DNA of 64,000 bases from Archilochus colubris (GCA_023079485.1 CM041102.1:1807269-1871268), one strand, 5' to 3'; shown: positions 47,712 through 60,159, numbered from the stretch's first letter. Notes: generated from the sequence alone by a model not told the origin. Made by a program: numbers and translations.

Positions 47712-50700
47712 ACAGAGCCAGAGGGACAGTTTTCCAGCTCTGACTTTCAGCACCTTTCCCTGCACAAAGCAGAGAACTCAAGAGCTTCTTCTTCACCTGG
47801 CTGAGGACAGAAATGTTCTGTACAGCCCCGAGCTCAGAGCTCAAAGGTTTAATGACAAGGCAGGGGGCTCTTCTTTTCAAATGAAATGAAATCGAAGGGA
47901 ATCAAATTAAACCAAACCAAATCCTCCATTCCAGCCTCCTGATAGTGGTGCTAAAAGGTTAACTTCCAAGAGAGAATTGCTCTGGGGCCGATCCTGTGGC
48001 AGCTCTGTGGTTTCCGCCTATATAAATTTGATAATATTTTACAAATGCAGTATATGAAATAGATTCTTAACATGTGTTTAATACATTTACAATCTATTAA
48101 AATGAAAAACAGAATACGCTTCAAATGCTGCTTGGGTCTTTGCTTAATGCAGTATGTCTGGAACATGTTAAACATTATTTTAGAGGTAATTGAAACATTT
48201 CACACACATTCACCCCGTGTACTGGATGCGTGTCCTGCCTGCACTTTGGGGCCAAATCTTGCCCCAAGCACACAGCCTGAAACTCCAGGCTGAGGACTGA
48301 GAGGTTTTCCCTGCCTGCAGAGGTGCTCAGGTCCCCGTGGAAAGCAAAATTCCTCCCCTCCTTCTCCCCACTGGAACACAACCCAGGGGTCCTCGTAGTG
48401 CAGGTCTCTCTCAGCTTCATTTTTGCTAAATAAATGAGATCCAACTTCACTCTGGGCAACGGGTTACCAAGTTACAGGGTATTATTTCAGCACATAGCCT
48501 GTCAAAGCAGCCATTAAATACTTCTCAAGTGAATATTTATGTAAATACACACGGTAGGGGAATATTTGTCTAAGGATTTGCTTAGTTTCACAACATGTTC
48601 CTCTCACTCGTGCCAATGCTCCCCCCCAAAAAAGTGAACAAGTTGTATAGAATAATGAAGGAGAGAAATCCTGGTTCTTGCTCCAATAAATGGCCACAAA
48701 GACTCAATTATAGCCCTTTCCTCATTATCTCTATATAAGCATTTCATGTCCCTGGACAAGACAGGCTGATGAATTATTATACACATCTATTTAGGGTGAC
48801 AGTGTGGCTACCAGTGCTCCCAAAAAGCTGTACAGTTTAATGGAAAAGAGGGAAAAATGGGGTTTACTTCCATCTTGGAATCAAAACTGTGATGTATCCA
48901 CACATCTGATGTCTCTATGCCATTTTCATATTTTCATTTTCATTTTTCTTTTCATTCTTTGACTTTGCAGAGTGGATGGCTGGGAACCTGCACTTAACTC
49001 TCCATTGAGCTTAATGGTTTTCCATTCTTTAAAGCTAAATCAACAAATTGAGTAATAAATACTGGAGGAGATAGTGGTTACACTTCTTGCTGGCTGTCAG
49101 GAAAGCTGCACTTCGAGCTGAGATGTGCTGCTTGGGAGAAAGCCATCTGTGCACAAGCTGAGGCTAAAAAATCAGGGTTTTCTTTTCTCACAGATGGGTT
49201 TTTAACTCAGTTCTTGGGATACAACAGCTTTGGAGCCAGGAAAGCAAATTAATTCTGGAAAAAAAAATATGAGAGATGAAAAGGGAGAAGATCCCTATGC
49301 TCATGAAAACAAGATAACAGCAATACTCAGTGGTTTTCTGTCTCACTCTTATTTGGCAGTCTCATACAATATAGACCTTGATATCTCAACTTCTTTTTCC
49401 CAGTGGAGCCTTTACTCTTATCTACTGCCTCCTCCCTTTTTAATCCTTCTAAAATCCTTTCCCTTCACCAAGTAATGTGGGCAGATATAAATTTGTCTTG
49501 GTGGTGTAGACTGCAAGCTATTTTTCATTTCAGCTTTGGTTGAGACACAAATTTTAGCTGTAAGACAGTAGAATAGAAAAAAAAAAATCAAAGCTTAAAA
49601 GAAGACTAAATTAGGTCTTATTAGAGTGGTTTCTGGATGTTTAATCATTTCTGTATGATCCTTTTCCTGTAGCTCCTTCAGTGAGTTCTTAGTACACACA
49701 TTCAGGTGAGATGCTCCTTGAAATGAATAAATAGCAGAAAGTAGAAAAGTCATTTTCTAAGGACAGCTCAAGCCAAAGAGTGTATTTTTAATGTATTATA
49801 TTACTGTCCCACTTTGCATTTGGGCTCTATCTCAGGCAAGGAGCTAATGGCAAGGAGAGACTACACTGTAAGCCAGTTCCTTCAAAGGAAAGAGCTTTTT
49901 ATCCCAAAGCAATGTTGTGTAATTATTTTTTAAAGCAAGAATTAGTCCACATTATTTATTTATAAACAAATAAAACCCCCTCTCCTCTGCAGCTGTATTA
50001 ATGTGCTCTATTCATGCTTTTAAGATATTTTGTAGGAAATTTACCTGCTAAAGGGCTGCAGGCAAGTAGCAGATATTATGAAAGGTTCTTGCTAAAAGGA
50101 GATGAGTGATTTTAGTCATGAATGTCCTATGAACCTCACCAAGACTTCAAGGACCATCCCAATGACAAGGGCACCTCTACCAAATTCTAAACACCTCCAT
50201 AAAGGTCTTATCTGAAGATGTCTCTCCTGTTCACAGTAGATCTGACATGGAAATGCTGGCATTGATAAATAACCAATAAATAAATAACTCAACCAAGCAA
50301 TGACACTGAGCTGAAAGAGGCCAACATGGCAAAAGCCACAGAGCTGAACTTCCCTGGGCTGTGCACCAAACATTTCCCTGGCCACAGACACTGAAGCCAA
50401 GGTTTGGGCTACCAGAGAAATGGAGAACAAATTTACAGTGATCACTTCTGTGCTTTGTACTGAGAGGAGCTGAAATCTGAAAAGGGCCACAGCTGTTTTA
50501 TAGGATGGCTCAGGAGTAATGTCTGGATAATGAACATTATTAACTCTTTCTGCTTGGGTTAAAGACTATTTCTGTGGCCTCCGATTCTCTGAAATGTTTT
50601 CCTGGGCATATTTCAACATTCTCTGAGGCTAAAGAAGGGCAAAACCTACCTAATTTAATTTGTTTCTTGGTTTGAAATACTCAGTATTCACACCACTGTG

Positions 50701-52006
50701 AAATGGAGACATGACCAGCAAAGAATTTCGTTTTATGTGCCCTGCATTCTTGGCAAGTCAGGTTTTATTTCTTGCCTCCTCCCTTTCCTTTCATCTCTTC
50801 TTCTCCTCCTTCAACCCACTCCATCCAAACCCAAGGTGCCCTTTTCTAGCACAGGAGCCTAAAGGAAAGTTTGCAGATTACAAATTTGAATAAACTTCAT
50901 TTCAACAGTAAACAAGTAAAAAATGACCACATTGGTGTCAAGTTCCTGAGGAATATTAGGCCTGACGTAGGTTGGGGTTTTTCTTTGGACTTGTGCTTGC
51001 TGTCTGTGTTCCAGGAACCCATTTTTATAGTAGGTTTTTTTCTTTTTTCTTCTTAATTAATTGAAAATTTGATGTGATTTTCCAAGCTGTAACCATGTAG
51101 GGCATTGTGCTCACTATGAAATGACATGGGCAGAAGCAGTAACCTGGCTGGTCTGCCTGAACCCATGGCTTGAGCAGAAAAGTCTATCTCAAATATTTAT
51201 TTTTCATAATGTAAGAAGAGGTGTTAAACACTGCCCGTGGCTGGTGGATCATAGTGGCTGCTAATCATACATAAAAGAATCTACCTGGGTATTTTATTAT
51301 TTTATTTTTTTAACATTTGGTCCTGTTGAGTTCTGAAAAAGTACACTTTGGGTCTGAATAACAACCAGCAAAGCAATGAAGAAATTTCCACATGAAAAGG
51401 AAAGCAAGCTGCCAGTGCAGGAATTATGTAGCTGAGGCAGAACTTATTAACCACAAGACATTTCTGAAATATCAAGCAGATTCTTTACCCCATCCTCTGC
51501 TGAGTTTCAGCTTCATATATGAATCAGTTCCAGCAACTTTCAAATCAAAGACTGGCAGAAGAGGGACAGGAGGCAGGAGTCATCAGGTGAAAGAAATGGG
51601 CAGAGACTGATTTTGTACAAGATGCAGAAAGGAGGAGATAAAATAGGAGATTCAGAGAAAATTATTGTTGTTCAAAAAGGAGTGAGATTATGAAAAACTA
51701 AGAAGCCTCAAGATCTTTTTCAGTGGTGTTTCAAATATAGGAGTGGCTGAACCGCAGAGAAATCTGACTGCCCACATTTTCCAGTGAGTGTCTTTTTGCA
51801 AACAGGTGACTTTGCTGGTGTGGAATGAGAGGTTTTAACAATCAGTTCAATTGCTGAATCTAAAATAAAGCTCCATCAGGACAGGGGAGTCTTGAATACC
51901 TCCCTCTACTCAAAGGTTCAGCTTCCGAATCTTCCCACAACACAATTACCTTCAGCAGACCCCAAATAAAACCGTTCTGGTAGAATCCAAATAAATTAGA
52001 ATTTAT
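47712..52006. other. no gene recognised
   Basis: AT-rich with short (AAAT)-type runs near 49950 and 50265. A possible 33-base micro-exon (cttttcctgtag ending at 49672, ttcag/gtgaga at 49705) is too short to weigh. The 124-codon minus frame at 50116-50490 is unrecognised. Confidence 0.5.
48924..48957. repeat. imperfect (TTTTCA)n repeat
   Basis: Five near-copies of the hexanucleotide ttttca (catattttcattttcatttttcttttcatt), interrupted by single-base changes. Confidence 0.7.
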
Positions 52007-52045
52007 GGGCCTAATCCTGCACATTCCACTGAAAATGTCTCCTTG
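52007..52045. repeat. possible fragment of the GATCCTGCA-type ancient repeat
   Basis: The string gggcctaatcctgcac followed by a ccactgaaaatg segment resembles the start and centre of the palindromic repeat seen at 42884. Only about 40 bases are recognisable and no opposite arm is visible, so this may be chance. Confidence 0.25.
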
Positions 52046-52928
52046 GCCCAGTGGTCCATCAGAGGAATGTTGCCCCTTGTGCCCAGTCCAGAGCTCACCC
52101 AATGCAACATTGTCCCTTGAGATGAGGGGGACAGGATCAGTGCCTGGATGGGTTAAAGCCATTAAAGAGCTGGCAGGAGCTGACAGCAACAGGGAGTGCT
52201 CAGCAACCAACCTGGGATCTGAGAGATTTGGCAACACATCCATCAGGAGACTTGCCAGATCTTCAGCCCTGACACAGCATCCTTCTTGCATTGAAACTGT
52301 GATAATTTTTGAAGTCCCGGACAATCTATGCACAACATGGTTTTGTCAACTTCAGGTATTCCTGAAAATATGACAGGAGTTAAATTTATGATAATACCAA
52401 GTCAAGAGAAGTGAGTTCTGAACAGATAAATATGAGAAGACTGAATAAGCACTGAAGTCATGCTGTCAGGCAGCAAGTGCATTCATCTGATCTCTGTGGC
52501 CAGAGAAAACAAACAATTCTGAGTGTTAAATACCCTTAATTAACTGATGAAAAATAACATACATTTATTTCAGGATTTACTTCTTCCAATTATTCAGAAG
52601 TATTTGCCTGAGGGTTTTTTTTTTCCCCTCTTCCCAGCATTGCATTATCTTTAAGAAATCTGCAGCTGCTCCACCTAGGGCTGTGGGCTAAGATGGGCTG
52701 AGCATGTTTATTTGTACTCAGACTGGAAACCTCCAAAAATAAATTAAAGACCAGGTGTATCGAGAAGTGATGCTGAGTGACTCAGGAGGTGGCACCCAGC
52801 CCACTGAGTCAATACAGCTCTGGTGATCTGGCACTGAGTGAGGACACAATGTCTTCTGCAAGGCAAGGCACAAACCTTCCAGTTGCTCATACATAATTCA
52901 ACTGGCTGTTTTCTTTGCCTTTTCTTAG
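52046..52928. other. no gene recognised; opposed open frames
   Basis: A minus frame of 157 codons (51860-52333) and a plus frame of 122 codons (52005-52373) overlap almost completely. Mutual openness in a GC-richer patch argues for composition rather than coding. Translations are unrecognised. Confidence 0.5.
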
Positions 52929-53107
52929 GTTCCAGCCTCTAAGCTTGCACTTGAGAAAATGAATCTGGGTTTTCTCAGTAACAGAGGAGGTCTGACGGGA
53001 GAAGAAAATATGAGTTGCCTTCAAGCCTTGCTGCTCAGCATTTTGTCAAGGAGCTGCAGATGGTACATCTGCTGGTACATCTCAACCTGGGTGTTATCTA
53101 ATTGCAG
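52929..53107 (+). other. candidate internal exon (splice signals only)
   Basis: The left edge is a strong acceptor: a pyrimidine tract ctgttttctttgccttttcttag ends at 52928. The right edge is a perfect donor, ttgcag/gtaagt, at 53107/53108. The 179-base interval is fully open in one plus frame (59 codons plus two bases). Its translation is rich in Leu, Cys and Trp and I do not recognise it. The minus strand also has a 92-codon frame here, ending MYHLQLLDKMLSSKA. The signals are what an exon would show, but both-strand openness and lack of homology leave a non-coding exon or chance as alternatives. Confidence 0.25.
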
Positions 53108-54549
53108 GTAAGTCTTAAACCTTGAGGACTTGACTGAACTTTTAAGCCTGGATTCACTGTTCCCTGCTGAAGAGCAGAAACTGTCTCTGTCCTTCCCAGT
53201 AGGATGCATTTCCCTCCCAGCATTACAACCCTTGCTAGTGGAGGGAACAGAAACTGCAGATGTTCTGCAGCTCCCAAGATGACTCATGACCACTGCCAAT
53301 AGTGTTTGTTGGACAAATATTGTTCAGACAAAATAAACAAAATAATCACTGGTTGGCAGCCTCCCTTGGCCACCAGAGAAATGGAAGTGTCATCTCTTTG
53401 GGTGGTCAAGCTGCAAATGGGCAGATTTCAGCTGAACCTTGGTAGTGACCCCAGACACTCCAGCAGAACAGAACCACCTTGAGGCCAGGCCAACACTCAT
53501 CTTACACCCAAACCCTAAAGATCAGTGGATTGCATACCCTGAGAGCAGCTTTGGCATTTCATTCTCCTGAATGAACCAGACTTCCAAGGTGACTGTGTCT
53601 GGCAGGAACATGGTGACAGTCACTGCCAGCTGGACAGCCCTGGGGGGTCTGGGACAAACAGCTCCTGTGATGACAGTGATGCTGTATGGCAGCCCAGCTC
53701 CATGGCTCTCTGATCCTATTGTTGCTGACCTGTCATGACATCATTCCCAGCAGCATAAACCCTTGTGTGTTGAGAGAACAAAGTTGGTTGGCAGGGTCCT
53801 GGTCCTTTCCAAGTTTCATGGCTAGTGAGCTCCGTATTTCTTCCCCAAGTGCTCCTATCTTTATGCTTTTAGAAAACATGCCTGGCTCCTAAAGAAGTTT
53901 CCAGTCTCAGTCTAAGTGACTTATTCCTTTTTTTTTTTTTTTTTCCTTTTTTTCCCCCTCTAAGAAAGTAAAATCTGTGTGCTTTCTTATTAAGCCACTT
54001 TATACTTGGCAGGCTTTGAAAAAAGCCCTACTTCAGCAATTTAAGCTTTTCTTCCTGGAGGCACAATACTCAGACACGAGGAAAAGTAAGTCAAGAAGAC
54101 AAAATAAACATTTTTTTTCAGGAAGACTCTAAGCCAACTGGAACTTTCAATGAATGATTGAGAGACTGGTTGCTTTTGATATGTGCAAATACACCCCAGT
54201 AATGCATACCCCATGCAGGCACACACCACATTGCTGGACACTGCAGAGAGGGAGAGACACAGAGGGAAAACTCTACTAGGTATTGTAGTTTGTCTCCTAC
54301 AATGGCTTTGAAATACATTTACAGCTCAGAAAAGGTTGCACAAGTTCATGAATGATGAAATTTAATTCCTACTGGCCAGACAAAAAGGAAGGAGGGAAAT
54401 AATAAGTGGTTCATAAAAATGCTCCAGGATGTAGAGTGTTTTACAAAATCCTAAAGCTTGTGTTTACTTTCTACTCTCCATTTATCTGCTTAAATAAGAG
54501 GATATAAAGATGACTGGATTTATATTGTGGTCTGATTCACACCAGATTT
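53108..54549. other. no gene recognised
   Basis: Unique sequence with the T-rich tract at 53926. Frames are at most 68 codons on the plus strand. Confidence 0.55.
53926..53960 (+). repeat. T-rich tract
   Basis: About 17 consecutive T, then cc, seven T and ccccctc. A pyrimidine-only run of about 37 bases. Confidence 0.85.
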
Positions 54550-54645
54550 ATTAAATATTAAGGCAGATTCAGAGGTGAGGTAGCTGCACTTCTCTAAGGT
54601 AGTTAAAGGTGCTGACAGCAGAATAGGAACCAGACCCCTGGCTCC
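54550..54645 (-). repeat. MIR-like ancient SINE relic
   Basis: On the plus strand this segment reads like the reverse complement of a MIR/core-SINE 3' half. It has an aggcagattcagaggtgaggtagctgcac stretch in place of the gaggcacagagaggttaagtgac block, then ctctaaggtagtt for cccaaggtcac, and cagaataggaaccagaccc for cagagccgggattcgaaccc, followed by ctggctcctg. Matches are scattered (roughly 60-65% by eye) and include small indels, as expected for a repeat of this age. An unrelated reptile SINE/LINE with a similar core is possible. Confidence 0.4.
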
Positions 54646-55002
54646 TGATGATAATTATGGATTGATCTGTAAACCTGAAGTTATTATACTCAGGATCTTT
54701 AGTAGTGGGAAATCAGTGAGAAAGTCACTCACAGAGAAAAAGAATACTCACAAAACTTGCCAAAGTTTTCTGGGCACACAAGAAATCACTGCCATGAGAT
54801 GTCCCCGGGCACCCTGAGCTGAAGACACCCACATATCTCTCAGATGTTTTAGAACTGTTGTACAAACTGACTCATGGATTTGCTCATGGATTTCAAGGCA
54901 GCTTGAAAACAAAAAAAAGCAAAACCTCCCACACTGAGGTGGAAAAAGGTGCATTTCCTCCATGGCACTGCCTGTCTTTACAAGGTTTCTGTACAACTTC
55001 AG

Positions 55003-55066
55003 GACTGTACCCTCCAGGTGATCAGGGAAGGGAGTCTGGGGAAGGGGAGCTCTGGAACTGCTCCAG
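55003..55066 (+). other. candidate short exon (splice signals only)
   Basis: Acceptor-like tttctgtacaacttcag ends at 55002 and ctccag/gtaagc is at 55066/55067, giving a 64-base interval. It lies 1.9 kb to the right of the 52929-53107 candidate on the same strand, so the two could belong to one transcript. The pyrimidine tract is weaker than in that one. No protein similarity seen. Confidence 0.15.
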
Positions 55067-55743
55067 GTAAGCTCAGACTGGTTTCATCCATGGGGATGAA
55101 GAAAACCATGGGATTAAGAAAAATTCCAGAATTTAGGACTCTTCAAAACCAGCTCAATGTCAACAGTCCAATCTTTTATTGCCCCTGTAGGCAGCAATTT
55201 AAGTCACAACAGTGGCAGAACAAGAAAGCAAACCATGGTAAGATGGAATGGAAACCTGTGGCACAAGAGTTGTTCTGATTGCAAAGATCACCTCCTGTGT
55301 GTTTAATCTCCTGGAATTCTACTCCATGGTCAAGTGATTAACATGGCAAAGAGAAATCAAGCCCAGTTCAACATGACCTGTGAAACCTCCTCTCTTCAGA
55401 TGGCCTTAAAACTGATCAAGAGAAAAAGAAACCCAGCTCTGCATCACTTCTACTCCACTATAACCAAAACTGAAGTTCAAGTTATGCAACAACATAGCAT
55501 TGTCTCATTTTATTAAGGCCATGGGCTTCTGGAGGTCTTTGGCATGTTATTGTTCTCAATTAACACACTTCTCCTCTTTCTCTCTGGAATCTTTCCCGCT
55601 GGTTTGCATTGTAATAATACCTCCAGCTCATACTCTCCAAGATAGATTTCAGTTTGTGAAGGCAGTTTCACTTCATAGCCCACTAAAGTCTATTCACAGC
55701 CTCCATTCTAACATGCTGCACTAATTAGGAGGAAAATTTGCAG

Positions 55744-55768
55744 AAACAAACAAACAAACAAACAAACA
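55744..55768. repeat. (AAAC)n microsatellite, about 6 units
   Basis: Six consecutive AAAC tetranucleotides, flanked by cag on the left and actttgc on the right. Confidence 0.9.
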
Positions 55769-55912
55769 CTTTGCTTTTTTCTTAGTAAGTTGCTTTTGGC
55801 CCCAAAATAAATCTTTACATTAGAAAAAACAGCCAGCAAATGAAGCCAGACAGTAGCTGTGTCTTTTGGCAATGGGAATAATCTAATAAAACATCACCTT
55901 TCAAAGACAAAA

Positions 55913-55930
55913 AGAAAAAAAAAAAAAAAG
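55913..55930 (+). repeat. poly(A) run
   Basis: aaaaagaaa followed by about 13 A. Low-complexity sequence. Confidence 0.8.
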
Positions 55931-56439
55931 TTCTCTGGACACTTGGTAACGTCACCTCAGCACGAAATATATTCCACTCTTGGTTTGTGTTTTTTGGACC
56001 AATGCAGCTTAGGATGGTTGTTATCCCAAGACCATGCCACCAGAGTTGGAATTAATAATATAAACGGTGAGCCCGAGCTCTGATTGACAGCTCTGATTCT
56101 CTTAATACCTTCTAGTTGGTCTTCTACTACGGTCAGAAGTTAAAATTTATTTTGACAAGCTTTCTGCTGGTTATGGAAGCTAGAAGCTTTATACCGGGGT
56201 ATCCAGTGATTAAATATCTGGCACAGATTATCAAAAACTGTAAAGGAAAGGCAAGGAAGGCCCCTTGATGACAAACTAGATCCTGCAGCGCGTAGAACTT
56301 GGTTTTAATTAAGTTATTACCTTCCTTAATAGGAAGTAGCTGTTCCTTTGTTCTTTTGCAAGTCAGCAGACAGTAACTGAGCGTGGAATGTAAGGAAGCC
56401 AATGAAGGGGAGGCTGCCTGGATGGGTGTTTGCATGGCC

Positions 56440-56530
56440 ACGACGTTGCCCAGCTCAGGTACCTCCTGCTTTCTGTTCACCCACCGGCGACCGCCTCTGC
56501 GGCGAGCGGCACGGGACTGCGGGGGTGACA
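56440..56530. promoter_or_regulatory. short CpG-dense core
   Basis: Between 56482 and 56525 there are eight CpG in 44 bases (ccggcgaccgc, gcggcgagcggcacggg, gcgggg), with two more in ccacgacgttg just left. It is unusually dense for this window. A minus-strand open frame (56133-56537, 134 codons) starts at its right edge with an Arg-rich segment (AARRRGGRR), which follows from the GC-rich composition. An aag/gtaata donor-like site on the minus strand lies near 56320. Product not recognised. Confidence 0.25.
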
Positions 56531-57867
56531 GTGTCATGGCTCAGGCAGATAAACTCTGTGAGGGTCAAAACGAGTAATTCAGGATTAACAGGAGAGCTCC
56601 TGGGCTTAATGAGTAGATTCATAGTAATTAAAGGCAGAAAGGTCTAAGAGTCAACCCCTTTATTCCCCAGGGCAGAAGCAGGATTGCCTCCGTCGTTCGT
56701 TTTCCAGAATGCCTCAGTGCACTGGATGAGTATTTCCAAGATGGTTTCAAAACCAGACCCATGTACATCTTTTTGATCACCTCTACTATTAACATTCAGT
56801 ATCAATAATAGGGAAGGCAAGAAATAATCTAGTTTTCATTTCACTTGCACTTAAAGCTGTACCTTATAAATCTACATCCAGCACAGCTCAAAATGTCATT
56901 AACTGGATCCAGTTTGGGTCTCAGTGACAGCAATTTCAGCTCACAGAAAGTCATCAAGGCCAACACTAAGAGCAAAAAAAAGACCTATTAGTTTTCACCT
57001 TTAATTTTATAAAAATTAGCCTAGTGTCAGCAGGAAAGACCCGAGGTGCCAAGTCTCTGAGCCAAATCAAAATCAGTAGGGAAATGCTGCACATCTCACA
57101 GAGAGATGCCTGCAATAACCCTTATTTTTTTTTCCTTTAGCCCCCTGGAACATCTTCCTTGGGAATGAAATATTCCCTGTAGAGTAAAAGATGATACCCA
57201 ACTCCCTCTGGTCACTTAGTTGTACCTAATGCAGTACTATTATTTGATGTAGGGTAAGCTTATAAAAAAGCCCCACAGAGTACTCCAAAAAACCTTTCTA
57301 CTTAGCCCACTCTTATATAAAAATCAATCAGCAGCACCAAAGATCCCACCCCAAACCCTGCTGGGAATGGTTTGTATGAAAGTGCAGCCAAGCAGAGATG
57401 CTACATATGGTCACGGGAATGTCCCATATAGAGGGAGTAGCCACCCAAAACTAACTTCAGACTACACACTTTACAAAGAGGCAATCCCCGTGAAGGGGTT
57501 ATTAGGGGAAAAAAAAAAAAAAAGAGAACAAGGCTATTTTCAAAAGTCAGTCCCTGCTCTCACTCTTCACAAGTTCCTGACCCTGTGTGCCAGGCCAGCA
57601 GAACTGTTGTAACGTTTAAGAAACAGATATTTAATGTTTTGAAATAGTGAGAATGGCAAAGCTCGTTTCAGATGCAAAGGAAAACTGAAGAAATGCACAT
57701 TGCTGACCATAGAGAGACAAGAGGTATTGACCTGACATCTCCCTGAAGACAGGGATGGATGAGGGCTGCAGGTAGCATGGTTCACAGGAGATCTCCCAGT
57801 TAAAAGTGGGAAAATTAATAAAGAGCCATGGGGAGGAAAAATGAGAAGTCTTACTGGCTGAGAGAGA
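56531..57867. other. no gene recognised
   Basis: Unique sequence; an acceptor-like ttattttttttcctttag ends at about 57140 without a donor partner, and poly(A) is at 57509. No recognisable frame. Confidence 0.55.
57509..57524 (+). repeat. poly(A) run
   Basis: About 14 consecutive A preceded by attagggg. Confidence 0.8.
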
Positions 57868-57958
57868 ATGGGAGTAATTGCTGCAATAAAAGTGTAATTT
57901 TATTATAATGTTATTACAGCCATAATAATGATAATGCAATTACCACATTCCACTAGAA
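57868..57958. promoter_or_regulatory. TAAT/ATTA cluster, candidate enhancer
   Basis: About nine TAAT or ATTA homeodomain core motifs occur in 90 bases, including an imperfect 24-bp palindrome at 57894-57917 centred on attataat, then ataataatgataatgcaattacc. It looks like the AT-rich conserved non-coding elements found near developmental genes. Conservation cannot be judged from one sequence. Confidence 0.3.
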
Positions 57959-59231
57959 CACCACTCATCATTGTAAGAACTGATGTAGACAAGATGAGCA
58001 GCAGTGTAATGCAAATGTTTCTGCAAACTGTCCTGCTGCTCAGGAAAAAAAAACAAAACACTTGATTATATATCTAGACCTGAAGGATGAGGGGTTTTTT
58101 TTAGTGGACTTGTAAGAATTTTGGGAACTTCAATTGTTCAGTGCAAAGTGTTTTCACTTTGAGAACTGTAGAAGTCCAGGTACATCATGGGAGATGTTAG
58201 GGAGAGGATTTGTATCCACCAGGAGCTTTCCCAGATGGGACTTTTGTGCAGCTCAGAATCACCAAATCACAGCTCCCCTGCATGGCTTCTCCTGCACTCT
58301 GCTTTGTCTGCAGATCCTAGAAAGCATTTCTTTTGCAAATAATTTCCATGGAGAGAAAGCAATGAGTTTTATCACTTATTGGTGTATAACTCCCAGTGCA
58401 ATTAACACTAAGTGATTTATCTTTCATTTTTTTTTTATTTACTTAATTCTTTAAGGCACTTTACTTGATATTTTACTTGGAGGCTGTTTAATATCCAGGC
58501 ATTCTTTAGACAATTATGAAGCTTTTGTATAGGAAATGAAAACCTAATCCCCAGATCCCATGAGACTATGCACCCTGATAGAAGGAATATGGTTTTTAAG
58601 AAAATCCTTTGCCCTAAGTCTCATAAAACAAAGCAGCTTAGGGATCCTTGCAAGATCAGGGCTGAACTAAACACGCTTAACAAAGTTTCCCTTTGTCAAT
58701 AGTGTTTTGGTGAGGTTCCCTCCTGGAGGATGAGTGTCAGGCTTCAGGCTAATCTCTGTAATTCTTTAACTAGAGATTTGCACATTATTAAGTGGTAGTT
58801 TTCTCAGTGGGTGGAAAGCTATCATGCAGTGGAACATTTCTCCCAACGGAAAGCTCAAATGCTTCATTCTTCACTCAAAAGGCCAGTGGTGTGTGTCCCA
58901 GCTGAAGGACAATAAAAGGCAAATGAAATCAGAATGAAACCCCTATTGAAGTACTTTGATTCACCACCATCTACCCACAGGCTCTATGCAAGCAGAGATT
59001 TCTTAAGTTAACCCCAACTTCTTTGCTAAGCATTACTCAGTCTCTACAGGTAATTACAGACCCTGGAACAATCCCCAGCCTGCATGGGACACCCCAGAAG
59101 TGAGATGGCCCTGTGCTATAATACTGAGAGAGCCAGCAAACCTCAGAGGCTATCTACCTTCATTATCCTCAACAAAGACTCTCTTTTACTGCCTTTTCAG
59201 CTGAATTCTGATTTTTGTCTACTAGGAGACA
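57959..59231. other. no gene recognised
   Basis: Unique AT-rich sequence between the TAAT cluster and the CR1 fragment, with a 13-base T run near 58425. Nothing else is seen. Confidence 0.6.
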
Positions 59232-59612
59232 CATAGAATCATAGAATCATAGAATTGGCTGGGTTGGAAGGGACCTCAGAGATCGAGTCCAACCCTTTTA
59301 CCACCATTGCGGTTGCTAGACCATGGCACTCAGTGCCACATCCAGTCTCTTTTTAAATATCTCCAGACACGGAGAATCCACTACTTCCCTGGGCAGCCCA
59401 TTCCAATGGCTGATCACTCTCTCCATAAAGAAATTCTTTCTAATATCTAACCTAAATTTCCCCTGGCACAACTTGAGACCCTGCCCTCTTGTCTTGTTGA
59501 AAGTCGTCTGGCAAAAGAGACCAACGTCCACCTGGTTACAACCTCCTTTCAGGTAGTTGTAGACAGCAATGAGGTCTCCCCTGAGCCTCCTCTTCTCCAG
59601 CCTGAACATTAC
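59232..59612 (-). mobile_element. CR1 LINE fragment, 5'-truncated, 3' end of ORF2
   Basis: This is a non-LTR retrotransposon fragment lying on the minus strand. A minus-strand open frame (59316-59633) reads as the C-terminal end of CR1 ORF2, downstream of the reverse-transcriptase core. It contains the family-typical blocks [45 protein letters not shown] and [11 protein letters not shown]. Past the stop, the short 3' UTR ends at 59232 in about two and a half copies of ATTCTATG (seen on the plus strand as catagaatcatagaatcatagaatt), the usual CR1 terminus. Homology fades near 59610, so the element is strongly 5'-truncated, as most CR1 copies are. The coding part has no stop or frameshift, but at this length that says little about age. 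It cannot move by itself. Family call is firm; the 5' edge is uncertain by about 25 bases and the subfamily is not determined. Confidence 0.95.
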
Positions 59613-60159
59613 ACAGCCTTTTAAATATAGCAAGCTTGTTCCATCAGAAATCTTGTATGTTTTGGTTAATACTACCCTTTTAGAGACAGTGAGAGGAAAA
59701 TCTGTTCACTCTTTGGAAATGAGGTAGCAAACGTTTAAATGTCAGTTATCTCAGGCCTTTCTATCTGACATGGTGTAGATCTATGAGTGGCACATCAGCA
59801 CTGCACCAGGACCCACTGTGGGAAAAATGAGAAACACACCAAGAGTGGCACATAAAGCTCCATAAGAATCTGCAAGGTGGGCAATCAGAAGGATATTTAT
59901 TCTCCATGGCCCATGGACCAGTCATTTTGGTGAACGACCTACCCAGCTTTTGGCAAACCAAGGGGACTGCTCCGAAACAATCCACCCCATTGTAATTTAT
60001 TTTTAGGATTGCTTCCACATCCAACTTTCACCTTCTTCCTTGAACAAACACAGGGCCAATCTCCCCTGAGGTCTTTACAATGGCTTTTCTGGGTCCCTGT
60101 GCAGGCAAACTCCTGTTGGCAGTGAGATTTGAGCCCCGAGCTTCATCTTGAATCCATTT

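Larger units (their letters stand above)
55067..56439. other. no gene recognised
   Basis: Holds the (AAAC)n and poly(A) tracts. Frames up to 109 codons (54949-55278) are unrecognised. AT-rich sequence on the right runs into the CpG core. Confidence 0.5.

Noticed and set aside
51860..52373. Overlapping 157-codon (minus) and 122-codon (plus) frames
   Set aside because: Both strands open over the same GC-richer patch indicates low stop density rather than coding.
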